DNA of 16,161 bases from Actinomycetota bacterium (GCA_005883235.1 VAYE01000050.1:1-16161), one strand, 5' to 3'; counted from the stretch's first letter, positions 6,398 to 13,896 are shown. Notes: generated by a model from the sequence alone, not told the origin. Numbers and translations are program-made.

Positions 6398-7786
6398 ATG
6401 ACCGCTGAGCAGTACGACTTGATCGTGATCGGCGCCGGTTCGGCCGCGCGCGACGCGGCCAAGAAGGCCGCGACCGAGCACGGGGCCCGCGTCGCGCTCG
6501 TCGAGCACGAGCGCTGGGGCGGGAGCTGTCCGAACGTCGCGTGCACGCCGACGAAGGCGTATCTCGTCACCGCCGATCTCGCCCACCAGATCAACACGCT
6601 CGCCTCCAAGATCGGCATCGACGTCGGACCCGCCACCGTCGACCTCGAACGCGTCAAAGCCCGCAAGGAGTCGCCCAAGAAGCCGCAGCCGAAGTGGATC
6701 GAGGATCTGCAGGCGGCCGGGTTCGACACCTATCCAGGCACGGCGACGTTCGTCGACCCACGCACGATCCGCGTCGGCGAGGCGGTGCTGACGGCCGAGC
6801 GCCTCCTGATTGCGACCGGCTCCAGGACGGCTGTGCCGCCGATCGAGGGCATCCAGGACGTCGACTGGCTCGATCACGTCAGCGCGCTCGAGCTGACCGA
6901 GCTGCCGAGGTCGCTCCTCGTCGTCGGCGCCGGCGCCGTCGGGCTCGAGTTCGGCCAGACGTTCGCGCGCTTCGGCTCACAGGTCACCCTCGTCGACGCG
7001 CTCGACCAGATCGCACCCCGCTCGGACCCGGACGCCGCCCGCGAGCTGCACGAGGCCCTCGAGGAGGAGGGAATCCCGATCATCCTCGGCAGCTTCGTCA
7101 AGAGCCTGGTACGCGAGGACGACGGCTTGCGCATCACGATCGTCCCGCGTGAGGGCGGCGACACGCGCGAGCTCCGCGTCGAGCGGATCCTGCTCGCCTC
7201 GGGGCGCGTCCCGAACATCGAGGAGCTCGACCTCCCCGCCGCCGGCGTCGCGACCGCGAAGCTGGGCATCGTCGTCGACGACCGGATGCGGACGAGCGCG
7301 CCGGGAATCTGGGCCGCGGGCGACGTCAACGGCGTCGCGCAGTTCACGCCCGTGGCGCAGTACCAGGCGCGGCTCGCGGTCGACGACATGTTCGGAGCGA
7401 ACGGCGCGACTGCGGACTACTCCGTCCTGCCCACGGCGATCTTCACCGACCCGGAGCTGGCGGGCGTCGGCCTGACGGAGCAGGAGGCGGAAGACCAGGG
7501 GCACGACGTGGAAACCGTCTCGCATCCGCTGAAGGCCGTGCGACGGGCCTCGTACGTCGACGCGGCGCACGGGCTCTTCAAGATCGTCTTCGACCGCGGA
7601 ACACGCCGCGTCCTCGGTCTTCACGTCGTCGCGCCCGGGGCGAGCGACGTCGTCCAGGGCTTCGCGATCGGTCTCCGGTTCGGGATGACCGTCGACGACC
7701 TGGCGGCCGCTCACCACGTGTTCCCGACGATCGGCGAAGGCGTCAAGGCGGCGGCCGAGCAGGCGAAGACGACCGTCGCCGCCTAG
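6398..7786 (+). CDS. MerA-like FAD-dependent pyridine nucleotide-disulfide oxidoreductase
   Basis: A 462-residue class I disulfide oxidoreductase. The FAD dinucleotide motif is GAGSAA (12-17). The redox pair C44-x4-C49 lies in GGSCPNVACTPTKAYL. The NAD(P) Rossmann motif is VVGAGAVGLEFG near residues 175-186, the second FAD motif is WAAGDVNG near 307-314, and the C-terminal dimerisation domain follows. The C-terminal tail HHVFPTIGEGVKAAAEQ lacks the HPT catalytic histidine of lipoamide and glutathione reductases (Phe442 in its place) and instead resembles the LFPYLTMVEGLKLAAQ region of mercuric reductase. The heavy-metal-associated N-terminal domain and the C-terminal vicinal cysteines of true MerA are missing, and no mer genes are nearby. 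A general dithiol or quinone/metal reductase role is more likely than mercury reduction. It converges on the DUF192 gene, their stop codons sharing the tetranucleotide CTAG. Confidence 0.85.
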   Translation: MTAEQYDLIVIGAGSAARDAAKKAATEHGARVALVEHERWGGSCPNVACTPTKAYLVTADLAHQINTLASKIGIDVGPATVDLERVKARKESPKKPQPKWIEDLQAAGFDTYPGTATFVDPRTIRVGEAVLTAERLLIATGSRTAVPPIEGIQDVDWLDHVSALELTELPRSLLVVGAGAVGLEFGQTFARFGSQVTLVDALDQIAPRSDPDAARELHEALEEEGIPIILGSFVKSLVREDDGLRITIVPREGGDTRELRVERILLASGRVPNIEELDLPAAGVATAKLGIVVDDRMRTSAPGIWAAGDVNGVAQFTPVAQYQARLAVDDMFGANGATADYSVLPTAIFTDPELAGVGLTEQEAEDQGHDVETVSHPLKAVRRASYVDAAHGLFKIVFDRGTRRVLGLHVVAPGASDVVQGFAIGLRFGMTVDDLAAAHHVFPTIGEGVKAAAEQAKTTVAA

Positions 7787-8133
7787 GCATCCGTGACGCG
7801 AAGCCGGTCGCCCGGCTCGATCCCGTGCCGGGCGGCTTCGCCGGCCGCGAGCTCGAGTGCGCGCTTCGCGCCGCGCTTGCCGGCGGTCCGCCAGGTCCGA
7901 AGCGCTGGAGCAACGCCGACGACCTGAAGCTCCCGATCGAGGAAGACGACGTCGATCGGGAAGCGCATGAAGAAGGTGTGCACGGATCCGGCGGGCTTCA
8001 AGAGCAGCCCTTCGCCTGAAGGGAGAGAGGATCGGCCCAACAGCCCCCGCATCCTGCTCCAAGGCCGATCGGCAACCAAGCAGCGCTCCACCAAGACATC
8101 GCCGGCTCCGTTGAGGACACGAGTCACGCGCAC
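7783..8133 (-). CDS. DUF192 family protein
   Basis: A 116-residue protein with the DUF192 hallmarks: SRMRGLLGRSSLPSGEGLLLKPAGSVHTFFMRFPIDVVFLD (about residues 26-66) and a C-terminal LELAAGEAARHGIEPGDRL. The family forms a small beta fold of unknown biochemical function; many members are exported, but no signal peptide is visible here. Start is GTG at 8133, matching the conserved N-terminus. It lies downstream of the minus-strand peptidase gene but behind a strong hairpin, so it is probably transcribed separately. Confidence 0.9.
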   Translation of the reverse strand: MRVTRVLNGAGDVLVERCLVADRPWSRMRGLLGRSSLPSGEGLLLKPAGSVHTFFMRFPIDVVFLDRELQVVGVAPALRTWRTAGKRGAKRALELAAGEAARHGIEPGDRLRVTDA

Positions 8134-8150
8134 GATCTAGATGAGGGGGT

Positions 8151-8179
8151 TCGCGGGGGAACCTGGGGTTCCCCCGCGA
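8151..8179 (-). terminator. Strong GC-rich terminator hairpin
   Basis: A perfect 13-bp stem (TCGCGGGGGAACC with its complement) closes a three-base loop. It lies nine bases beyond the stop of the minus-strand M15-like gene and ahead of the DUF192 start. There is no clear T-run. Confidence 0.8.
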
Positions 8180-8187
8180 GTCGTTTC

Positions 8188-9687
8188 CTAGTAGCCGACG
8201 TGAATGTGGTCGGCGTGGTCGGCGAGCGGGAAGGACGGCCCGCCGAGGCCGAGCAGGGAGATGACCTGCTTCGGCTGGAGCTCGGACGGGAGGAGCAGGA
8301 TCGCCCGCACCGCCCGCTCGGTGACGCCGCCCGGCTCTTGGTGCCCGAAGATCGGGATCCCACCGAGATCGGCGATGTCGACGGCCCGGCCGTAGATGTG
8401 CGCCGAGATGACGCCCGGCCGTGCGTACAGCCGGTGCCCGCTGATCAGGCACGAGACCGTGACCTGACCGTACGTGTCCGCCAGGTACTCGATCAGGACG
8501 ACGACGCGAACGTCCACACGCCCGGAGGCGAGATCCTGCCGCCCACCGGGATAGATCGTCGCACGCCCGTCGTGGAGCACCTTGTTGACGAGGTCGTCCT
8601 TGTGGGCCATGAGCCCGTCGACGAGCGCGTTGATGCCGACCGCGCGGTCGTAGTGCTCGAGCGCGACGGCCTGGTCGGCGGTCGAGGTGCGACCGGTGAC
8701 GGCAAGCGCCGCATCCCAGTCGCCGCGATCCTGCACGGCTGCCAGGGCCCGCGCCGTCTGCCGAAGCTCAGCGCGATTCGCCGGCACCGCGCCGGTCCTG
8801 CCCTGCGCGCGGAGAACCCCCAGGACGAGCGCCCAGCCGACGTGGTTGGCCTTCGACACCGACACGAGCCGGTTCGTGAAGCCGCGGGCGAGCCGACGCG
8901 ACGGCGGGGTCGGGTCGGGGACCATCCGGTTGAGCCAGATGACCGGTGCCATGCCCGGAGTTTCGGCCGCCTCCTGGGCCGCCGTGGCGACCGTCGCGTG
9001 GCGGTTGGCCGTGGTCGGGCGCTTCTTCGTGCGCGGCACGTTCAGCACCCACTGTGAACCCGCATGCTGGCGGTTCGCGCCCGGGTGGTTGCGTGGTGCG
9101 CTCTGCGACTGCGAGGACGGCGTCGGCGCGCCGGCCGGGGCCGCCGCCGAGGCGGAGCCGTCGGACGGGGCAGGCGCGGACGAGTCCGCCGGGGACGCCG
9201 GCGCGGCGCTCGACCCGGGGCCGTGACCGCTCGCGGGCGAGTCGTCCGCCGACGAAGAGGCGGTCGACGTGTCGGCCGGGGCGCTCGGTGCCGCCGCGGA
9301 CGGATCCGTCGCAGTTGCGGCTGCCGAGGGGTCGGAGCTCGCGGAGGGGTCGGCGGGCGCGGCCGCGGGCGCGGACGCGTCGGTCGTCGTCGTGTCGGTC
9401 GTAGACGTGTCGAGGAGACCCGCGACCTCGTTCCCCGCGCCGGCCGTGAAGGCTGCGCCGGCGAAGAAGATCGTCGTGAGCGCGAAGCCGACGGCGATGC
9501 GACGCGGGGCGCCCAGGCGCCGCCGCTCCACGCGCGTCTCTACGGGCTCGTAGGGCTGCTCGTAGACGAGCTCCGGCTCGGGATCTGCTGCCCGCTCGCG
9601 ACGCAGCGTCGAGACGACGTAGCCCGCAAGCGAGAGGACGAGGAGGCGGACGAGGAAACGCCCGCTTCGATGCGCTTTCCGTTCCAT
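8188..9687 (-). CDS. Envelope-anchored protein with low-complexity linker and C-terminal M15-like (D-Ala-D-Ala carboxypeptidase-type) domain
   Basis: A 499-residue protein. Two N-terminal hydrophobic helices are visible (about 11-28 and 64-84), then a roughly 115-residue linker of Ala, Ser, Pro, Thr and Asp (about 92-207), typical of cell-wall-spanning regions. A helical domain of unknown role follows (about 265-370). The C-terminus has the zinc signature of M15/MepA-like peptidoglycan peptidases: SAHIYGRAVDI with H430-x6-D437, and the terminal ADHADHIHVGY with H494-x-H496. It probably cleaves or binds peptide crosslinks in peptidoglycan outside the membrane, though catalysis is not proven. 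ATG at 9687 follows an AAAGGAATCGGAG stretch. It is divergent from the Tad pilus operon and could open the wall for pilus passage, which is inference from position only. GC-rich composition explains the many overlapping false frames. Confidence 0.75.
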   Translation of the reverse strand: MERKAHRSGRFLVRLLVLSLAGYVVSTLRRERAADPEPELVYEQPYEPVETRVERRRLGAPRRIAVGFALTTIFFAGAAFTAGAGNEVAGLLDTSTTDTTTTDASAPAAAPADPSASSDPSAAATATDPSAAAPSAPADTSTASSSADDSPASGHGPGSSAAPASPADSSAPAPSDGSASAAAPAGAPTPSSQSQSAPRNHPGANRQHAGSQWVLNVPRTKKRPTTANRHATVATAAQEAAETPGMAPVIWLNRMVPDPTPPSRRLARGFTNRLVSVSKANHVGWALVLGVLRAQGRTGAVPANRAELRQTARALAAVQDRGDWDAALAVTGRTSTADQAVALEHYDRAVGINALVDGLMAHKDDLVNKVLHDGRATIYPGGRQDLASGRVDVRVVVLIEYLADTYGQVTVSCLISGHRLYARPGVISAHIYGRAVDIADLGGIPIFGHQEPGGVTERAVRAILLLPSELQPKQVISLLGLGGPSFPLADHADHIHVGY

Positions 9688-10036
9688 GTGGCCTGGCTCC
9701 GATTCCTTTGGGGGGCGCCGAGGCTCTCTCGGCGGCGGGGACGGGGGCGTCCGCGGCCGCGCACGGACTCGGGAGCACTATCGGGGCGGGCCTGCCGGGC
9801 GACGCTCCCCCGAACGAGGGGAAGCGCGGGGCGAATCACCAGGGTGAGGGATACGCCGGTTTCGGCTCCCGAACGATGAACGCCGCAGATCGAGCGTAAG
9901 GCGGCGCGGCCACGCCGACGAAACCTCGGAGGTTCGAAAACCAGCGTGGACCAGATAGCAGCCCTCGATCCCAGATCTATCCAGCTTGTAGTGCGCCGGT
10001 CGGCGCGCGCGAGTGAAAGGAAGGGAGGTGAATTCC
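9688..10036. other. 349-bp divergent intergenic region with possible structured leader of the pilin operon
   Basis: No convincing gene lies between the M15-like gene and the first pilin. On the plus strand several inverted repeats follow each other: CGCTCCCC (9803-9810) with GGGG-A-AGCG (9818-9826, one bulge), GCCG/CGGC around GTTT (9855-9866), CGCCGC (9881-9886) with GCGGCG (9901-9906), and AACCTC/GAGGTT (9922-9934). This may be a structured 5' leader of the pilin mRNA or overlapping control sites for both genes. I could not identify a sigma-70 promoter with confidence. Confidence 0.4.
10024..10030 (+). promoter_or_regulatory. Shine-Dalgarno of the first pilin gene
   Basis: GGAGGTG, six bases before the ATG at 10037, is a near-perfect ribosome site. 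It selects this start over the in-frame ATG-like codons further upstream, and indicates strong translation as expected for a major pilin. Confidence 0.85.
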
Positions 10037-10219
10037 ATGACGTTTTCCGAGTGGTTTGAGCTTCTCCGGACGCATTGGCGCAAGGAGGAGGGTCAGACGA
10101 TGGCGGAGTACGGTGTCGTCCTCGCCGTGATCACGATCGGCGCGGTCGCCGTCTTCACTGCTCTCTCGGGTGGCATCAGCGGTGCCCTGAACCGGGTCAT
10201 CGGCCTGCTCCCCAAGTAG
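10037..10219 (+). CDS. flp: Flp family type IVb prepilin
   Basis: A 60-residue Flp prepilin. The leader ends in KEEG19 and the prepilin peptidase site is G19 before QTMAEYG, with the essential Glu at +5 and Tyr at +6 of the mature 41-residue pilin. A single hydrophobic helix (GVVLAVITIGAVAVFTAL) follows, then a short tail NRVIGLLPK. The protein would be inserted in the membrane, cleaved by a TadV-type peptidase (not in this window) and polymerised by the TadA motor encoded downstream. Length and layout are normal for the family. It is first in the Tad operon and has the strongest ribosome site seen in the window. Confidence 0.95.
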   Translation: MTFSEWFELLRTHWRKEEGQTMAEYGVVLAVITIGAVAVFTALSGGISGALNRVIGLLPK

Positions 10220-10253
10220 ATCGACCGAACCAACGTCCCCCGACCCAACCTTG

Positions 10254-10262
10254 AAGGAGGTG
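10254..10262 (+). promoter_or_regulatory. Shine-Dalgarno of the second pilin gene
   Basis: AAGGAGGTG ends seven bases before the TTG at 10270. It supports use of this rare TTG start; the first ATG in the frame is inside the mature pilin and cannot be the start. Confidence 0.75.
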
Positions 10263-10269
10263 CACGCTC

Positions 10270-10455
10270 TTGCTGACGTTCACTGAGTGGTCCGCCAAGC
10301 TCTGCGCAAGCTGCAAGCGCGAGGACGGTCAGACCATGGCCGAGTACGGCGTCGTCATGGCCGTCATTACGGCAGCGTCAGTTGCGGTGTTCACCGTCTT
10401 CTCAGGCGGCGTCGAGGGGGCGATCAACCGGGTGATCGGACTCTTCCCGGGCTAA
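10270..10455 (+). CDS. flp: Flp family type IVb prepilin, second copy
   Basis: A 61-residue prepilin starting with TTG. Cleavage is predicted after G20 of KREDG, giving mature QTMAEYGVVMAVITAASVAVF and the tail NRVIGLFPG. The mature part matches the first pilin at 30 of 41 positions without gaps, so the two genes are tandem duplicates. Differences include Ser29 to Glu and the C-terminal Lys to Gly, making this copy more acidic. The leader carries a CASC motif (C12, C15) absent from the first copy. It could be a minor pilin or a co-polymerising variant. A hairpin immediately downstream may separate the two highly expressed pilins from the assembly genes. Confidence 0.93.
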   Translation: MLTFTEWSAKLCASCKREDGQTMAEYGVVMAVITAASVAVFTVFSGGVEGAINRVIGLFPG

Positions 10456-10472
10456 GGAACGGCAGATCGAGT

Positions 10473-10499
10473 GGGTCCCGCGGCCGCCCCGCGGGATCC
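10473..10499 (+). terminator. Hairpin after the pilin genes (terminator or attenuator)
   Basis: GGGTCCCGCGG pairs with CCGCGGGATCC (11 bp, one G-T pair) around a five-base loop, 17 bases after the second pilin stop. There is no T-run. In this position it could partly terminate transcription, or protect the pilin mRNA 3' end, so that pilins are made in excess of the assembly proteins. Confidence 0.6.
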
Positions 10500-10525
10500 G
10501 CTCTCCAAATGCCGATACACGACAC

Positions 10526-10930
10526 ATGGATCTCTCACACCCCACACGGATGCAGGAAGAGCGAGGGCAGACGACGACCGAGTTCGCGATCGTCCTGCCG
10601 ATTCTCTGCCTGCTCCTGTTCGGCGTGATCCAGTTCGGAATTCTCTTCAACAACTACGTCACGCTGACCGACGCGGTTCGCGCCGGCGCACGCAAGGCAG
10701 CGGTGAGCCGTCAGATCCAGGGCACGACTCCGCAGCAGGCCTGCATCGACCAGATCAGGGCCTCCGCCAGCGATCTGAACCAGTCCAAGCTCAGCCCGGA
10801 CTGCGAGTCGGACTGGCAGCCGACCTCGACCGTGACCGTCACAGCCACCTACCCGTACTCGGTCAGCCTCATGGGGCTCGTGATCGCGGCGGGAAACCTC
10901 AAGAGCACGACCCAGGAGCGAGTCGAATGA
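10526..10930 (+). CDS. tadE: TadE-like pseudopilin
   Basis: A 134-residue protein with the TadE N-terminus: ERG14 before QTTTEFAIVLPILCLLLFGVIQFGIL, giving Glu at +5 after prepilin cleavage and one long hydrophobic helix. The VTLTDAVRAGARKAAV segment after the helix is typical of the family. TadE is a minor pseudopilin that works with TadF/TadG in pilus assembly. ATG at 10526 is used; ATG at 10550 (MQEERGQT) is equally possible, since neither has a clear ribosome site, and the mature protein would be the same. Its stop overlaps the start of the next gene (ATGA), indicating coupling. Confidence 0.88.
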   Translation: MDLSHPTRMQEERGQTTTEFAIVLPILCLLLFGVIQFGILFNNYVTLTDAVRAGARKAAVSRQIQGTTPQQACIDQIRASASDLNQSKLSPDCESDWQPTSTVTVTATYPYSVSLMGLVIAAGNLKSTTQERVE

Positions 10931-11850
10931 ATGTCAAGCGAACCCAAAGCGGCCAAGCCTTCGTCATCACGATTCTCATGCTCACTGCTCTGTTGGGCAT
11001 GGCCGCACTGGTCCTCGACGTCGGGTCGTGGTTCCGTGCGCATCGCAGCCTCCAGGCGACTGCCGACGCCGCCGCGCTTGCCGGCGCCCAGGAGCTTCCG
11101 GACGCGCCGGGCAACGCGAACTCCCTCGCCAACGACTACGCGGCCAAGAACCAGTCCGGGCTCACCGGCGTGACTGTGAACCTCTCGCAGAGCTACGTCC
11201 CCAACGACACGATCAGGGTGCACGTCACCAAGCCCGCCGAGGGCTTCTTCAGCAAGGTCTTCGGCATCAACTCCGTCGACGAGGGCGCCGCCGCGACCGC
11301 TCGCACGGCCGGGATGAAGTCGGCGCTATACGTCGCGCCCATCGTCGTCAACCAGCAGCACCCGATGCTGAACAACTGCGGCGGCCCATGCTTTGGGCCG
11401 ACGTACCAGACGACGATCCCGGTCGGATCGACGGGAGCGCCGGGCGCGTTCGGCCTCGTCAACCTCGATCCTCAGTCCGGCGGCACGTCCGGCGCCTCGA
11501 CGCTTGCTGACTGGATCAGGAACGGATTCGACAAGTACCTCGACATCGGCAGCTACGCGTCGGACCCGGGCGTCAAGTTCAACTCGAACGGGATCCAGGA
11601 CGCGATGACGGCGCGCAAAGGCACCGAGATGCTCTTCCCCGTCTACGACACGCTGACCGGGCAGGGCTCGAACGCGCAGTACCACATCATCGGCTGGGTG
11701 GGCTTCTTCGTCACGGATGTGAACAAGCAGGGCAACAACGGCAACGTCAGCGGCTACTTCACGCGAGTGATCTGGACGGGCATCCAGGCCTCAAGTGCAG
11801 GCGGCGGCGGGCCGAACTTAGGAGCACGAGCCGTCCAGCTCGTCGACTAA
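10927..11850 (+). CDS. TadE/G-like Flp pilus assembly protein (TadG-related)
   Basis: A 307-residue protein with the pilus-assembly TadE/G N-terminal domain: QSGQAFVITILMLTALLGMAALVLDVGSWFRAHRSLQATADAAALAGAQEL (residues 7-56), a single membrane helix followed by the hallmark helix rich in Ala. The rest is an extracytoplasmic region without a vWA motif, unlike full TadG. Two cysteines, C151 and C155 in NNCGGPCFGP, could form a disulfide or bind metal. The start ATG at 10927 overlaps the TadE stop and has AGGAG eight bases upstream. Position and N-terminus indicate a structural or tip-related pseudopilin-like component; exact role unknown. Confidence 0.8.
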   Translation: MNVKRTQSGQAFVITILMLTALLGMAALVLDVGSWFRAHRSLQATADAAALAGAQELPDAPGNANSLANDYAAKNQSGLTGVTVNLSQSYVPNDTIRVHVTKPAEGFFSKVFGINSVDEGAAATARTAGMKSALYVAPIVVNQQHPMLNNCGGPCFGPTYQTTIPVGSTGAPGAFGLVNLDPQSGGTSGASTLADWIRNGFDKYLDIGSYASDPGVKFNSNGIQDAMTARKGTEMLFPVYDTLTGQGSNAQYHIIGWVGFFVTDVNKQGNNGNVSGYFTRVIWTGIQASSAGGGGPNLGARAVQLVD

Positions 11851-11876
11851 ACCGCAAAGGAGACACACAAGCCGCC

Positions 11877-12686
11877 ATGACCTACCGGGTTCGGAATATC
11901 GTCATCGCCGTCGTGCTGGCCGCCCTCGCGGCCCTCATGACGAGCTACTACGTGACGAACTACAAGCGTCACGTGCAGCAGGGGGAGCAGCACGTCCAGG
12001 TGTACGTCGCCTCCCAGGATATTCCGGCCGGAACAGCTGGCACGGATGCCATGCGGATGCTCAAGAAGAAGGACGTGACGAGGAGCGCGGTCGCGCCCGG
12101 CGCCCTCTCGAAGCCGGACGAGATCAAGACGAAGATCGCCTCGCAGCGGATCTACGCGGGCGAGCAGGTGACCGTCAACCGCTTCTCGACCGTCTCGCAG
12201 AGCGGCATCCAGGGCAGCCTCAAGGGCACCCTCCGCGCCTATGAGATCGCCGGCACGTCGAACCAGGTGCTGGCCGGGATCTTGAAGGCCGGCGACCACG
12301 TCGACGTCGTGGCGAACTTCCGCTACAAGTCGGCCTCCGCGGCCTCGTCGCTGACCTACGCGGCGACGCGGATCGTCCTTCGCAACCTCAAGGTTCTCCG
12401 CGCCCCGACCGCCCCGGGAACCGGAAGCAAGCTCGGCGGCAGCTTCGACACGAAGTACCCGATCGTGCTCGCCGTGACCGACAACCAGTCCCAGAAGCTT
12501 CTCTTCGCCAGCCACAACAGCGAACAGGCGAATACGGGCGGCGACCCCGGCTGGTGGCTCGAGCTCCGGCCGAACCTCAGCCCGGCAGACAGCCCCGGCA
12601 GCCTCGAGACGATGTTCACGATGCTGCGCGACGGCTTGAGCCAGCGCCAGGCCCAGCTCCTCTTCGGAAAGCTCGGAGGCTCCTGA
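11877..12686 (+). CDS. cpaB: CpaB/RcpC family Flp pilus assembly protein
   Basis: A 269-residue protein with one N-terminal membrane helix (about 7-26) followed by an SAF-type beta-clip domain (VQVYVASQDIPAGTAGTDAM, 40-59, and IASQRIYAGEQVTVNRF, 87-103) and the conserved AYEIAGTSNQVLAGILKAGDHVDVV block of CpaB. In diderm bacteria CpaB/RcpC works with the RcpA secretin; in monoderm actinobacteria it is kept without a secretin and probably links the pilus to the cell wall. No secretin gene is seen here. AAAGGAG lies about 14 bases before the ATG, somewhat far. The stop overlaps the start of the TadZ gene (TGATG). Confidence 0.88.
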   Translation: MTYRVRNIVIAVVLAALAALMTSYYVTNYKRHVQQGEQHVQVYVASQDIPAGTAGTDAMRMLKKKDVTRSAVAPGALSKPDEIKTKIASQRIYAGEQVTVNRFSTVSQSGIQGSLKGTLRAYEIAGTSNQVLAGILKAGDHVDVVANFRYKSASAASSLTYAATRIVLRNLKVLRAPTAPGTGSKLGGSFDTKYPIVLAVTDNQSQKLLFASHNSEQANTGGDPGWWLELRPNLSPADSPGSLETMFTMLRDGLSQRQAQLLFGKLGGS

Positions 12687-13894
12687 TGACGAACGAGACA
12701 CAGAACGGTTCCCGCGAGCCCGTCCGGGTCTACTTCACCGGCACGTGTGAGGGACTCGACAAGCTCCGCGAGGCGCTCTCCAATCACCCCGATCTCGAGG
12801 TCGTCGGCGCCAGCGAGCAGGTGAGCCAGGCGGTGTCCGTCCTCGCGGGCGGGCACCTGGCATGCGTCCTGCACGCGACGAACTCGCCGTCGCTGCCGGT
12901 GAACGAGCTCGCGGCGATCCGCGAGCAGACGGCGGCGCCGATCATCGTCCTCGCCTCCGGGGCGCAGTCGACCCTGCTCGAAGAGGCGCTCGAGTCCGAC
13001 GTCTCCGACGTCCTGCTGCTCCCGCAGCTGACGGAGAACGTCGTCTTCGCGATCCGGAAGGCGAGCCACGCCGGCCGGAAGCTCCAGGCCCAGGGCGGCC
13101 ACGGCCGCCGCGGGCGGATCGTGACCGTCTTCTCGCCGAAGGGCGGGACCGGCAAGACGTCCGTCGCCACGAACCTGGCGGCTGCGCTGGCCAAGCACCA
13201 GGGCAAGCGGACGCTCCTGCTCGACCTCGACCTTCAGTTCGGCGACGCCGCGATCATGCTCGGCATCGAGCCGGAGAAGACGATCTACGACCTGGTCGTC
13301 GCTCCGGGCGAGCTCGACACCGAGAAGCTGGCCGGCTACACGACCCGCCACGCGTGCGGGCTCGACATCCTCCCCGCGCCGCTGCGCCCGGAGGACGCCG
13401 AGCTCGTGACCGAGGCGAAGCTCGGCCGGCTGCTCGAGGTCGCGCGTGACTCGTACGACGTGATCGTCGTCGACACCTCGCCCTTCTTCCACGGGCCGAT
13501 GCTGGCGACGCTCGACCGCACCGACGAGCTGCTCATGCTGTGCGGCCTCGACGTCCCGACCCTGAAGAACGTCCGCCTGAGCCTGCAGACGCTCGACCTG
13601 CTCTCGTTCCCGACCTCCCGGATCCGGTTCGTGCTGAACCGGGCCAACTCGAAGGTCGGGATGTCGAAGAAGGAGGTCGAGGGCGCCCTCGACATGAAGA
13701 TCGCCTACGAGATGCCGTCGGACCGGGCGGTCCCCATCTCCGTGAACCGCGGCAACCCCGCCGTCCTCGGCGATGCGGGCTCTGAGTTCGCCGGCTCGGT
13801 GAAGCGGCTGGCCCAGGGCCTCGTCAAGCCTGAGCCGGCGGCCGCCGCGAAGAAGGCGAAGCGCGGCGGTCTCTTCTCGCTGGCAAAGGCGTAG
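12686..13894 (+). CDS. tadZ: TadZ/CpaE pilus-localisation ATPase
   Basis: A 402-residue protein of the TadZ/CpaE branch of the ParA/MinD family. Residues 12-130 form a degenerate response-regulator-like domain (VRVYFTGTCEGLDKLREAL, APIIVLASG) in which the phosphorylated Asp pattern is not evident. The ATPase domain begins near 143 with the deviant Walker A KGGTGKT (152-158), followed by LLLDLDLQFGD, the CpaE signature, and VIVVDTSP as the Walker B-like element. The C-terminus ends in a Lys/Ala-rich tail. TadZ marks the pole or site where the pilus machine assembles. GGAGG six bases upstream and the overlap with cpaB support ATG at 12686. It is followed after two bases by the TadA gene. Confidence 0.92.
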   Translation: MTNETQNGSREPVRVYFTGTCEGLDKLREALSNHPDLEVVGASEQVSQAVSVLAGGHLACVLHATNSPSLPVNELAAIREQTAAPIIVLASGAQSTLLEEALESDVSDVLLLPQLTENVVFAIRKASHAGRKLQAQGGHGRRGRIVTVFSPKGGTGKTSVATNLAAALAKHQGKRTLLLDLDLQFGDAAIMLGIEPEKTIYDLVVAPGELDTEKLAGYTTRHACGLDILPAPLRPEDAELVTEAKLGRLLEVARDSYDVIVVDTSPFFHGPMLATLDRTDELLMLCGLDVPTLKNVRLSLQTLDLLSFPTSRIRFVLNRANSKVGMSKKEVEGALDMKIAYEMPSDRAVPISVNRGNPAVLGDAGSEFAGSVKRLAQGLVKPEPAAAAKKAKRGGLFSLAKA

Positions 13895-13896
13895 CC

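Noticed and set aside
6398..7786. True mercuric reductase (merA)
   Set aside because: No heavy-metal-associated domain, no C-terminal cysteine pair and no other mer genes in the neighbourhood.
6977..8452. Minus-strand 491-codon frame
   Set aside because: Overlaps the well-supported oxidoreductase, DUF192 and M15-like genes and shows no domain.
9064..9420. Low-complexity GC-rich stretch as a DNA repeat array
   Set aside because: It encodes the Ala/Ser/Pro/Thr linker of the minus-strand envelope protein; codons vary and no regular unit is kept.
9905..10000. c-di-GMP (GEMM) riboswitch before the pilins
   Set aside because: A weak similarity around GACGAAACC was seen, but the GGGCAAACC, GACGCAAAGCC and GGTAGC core elements are not present.
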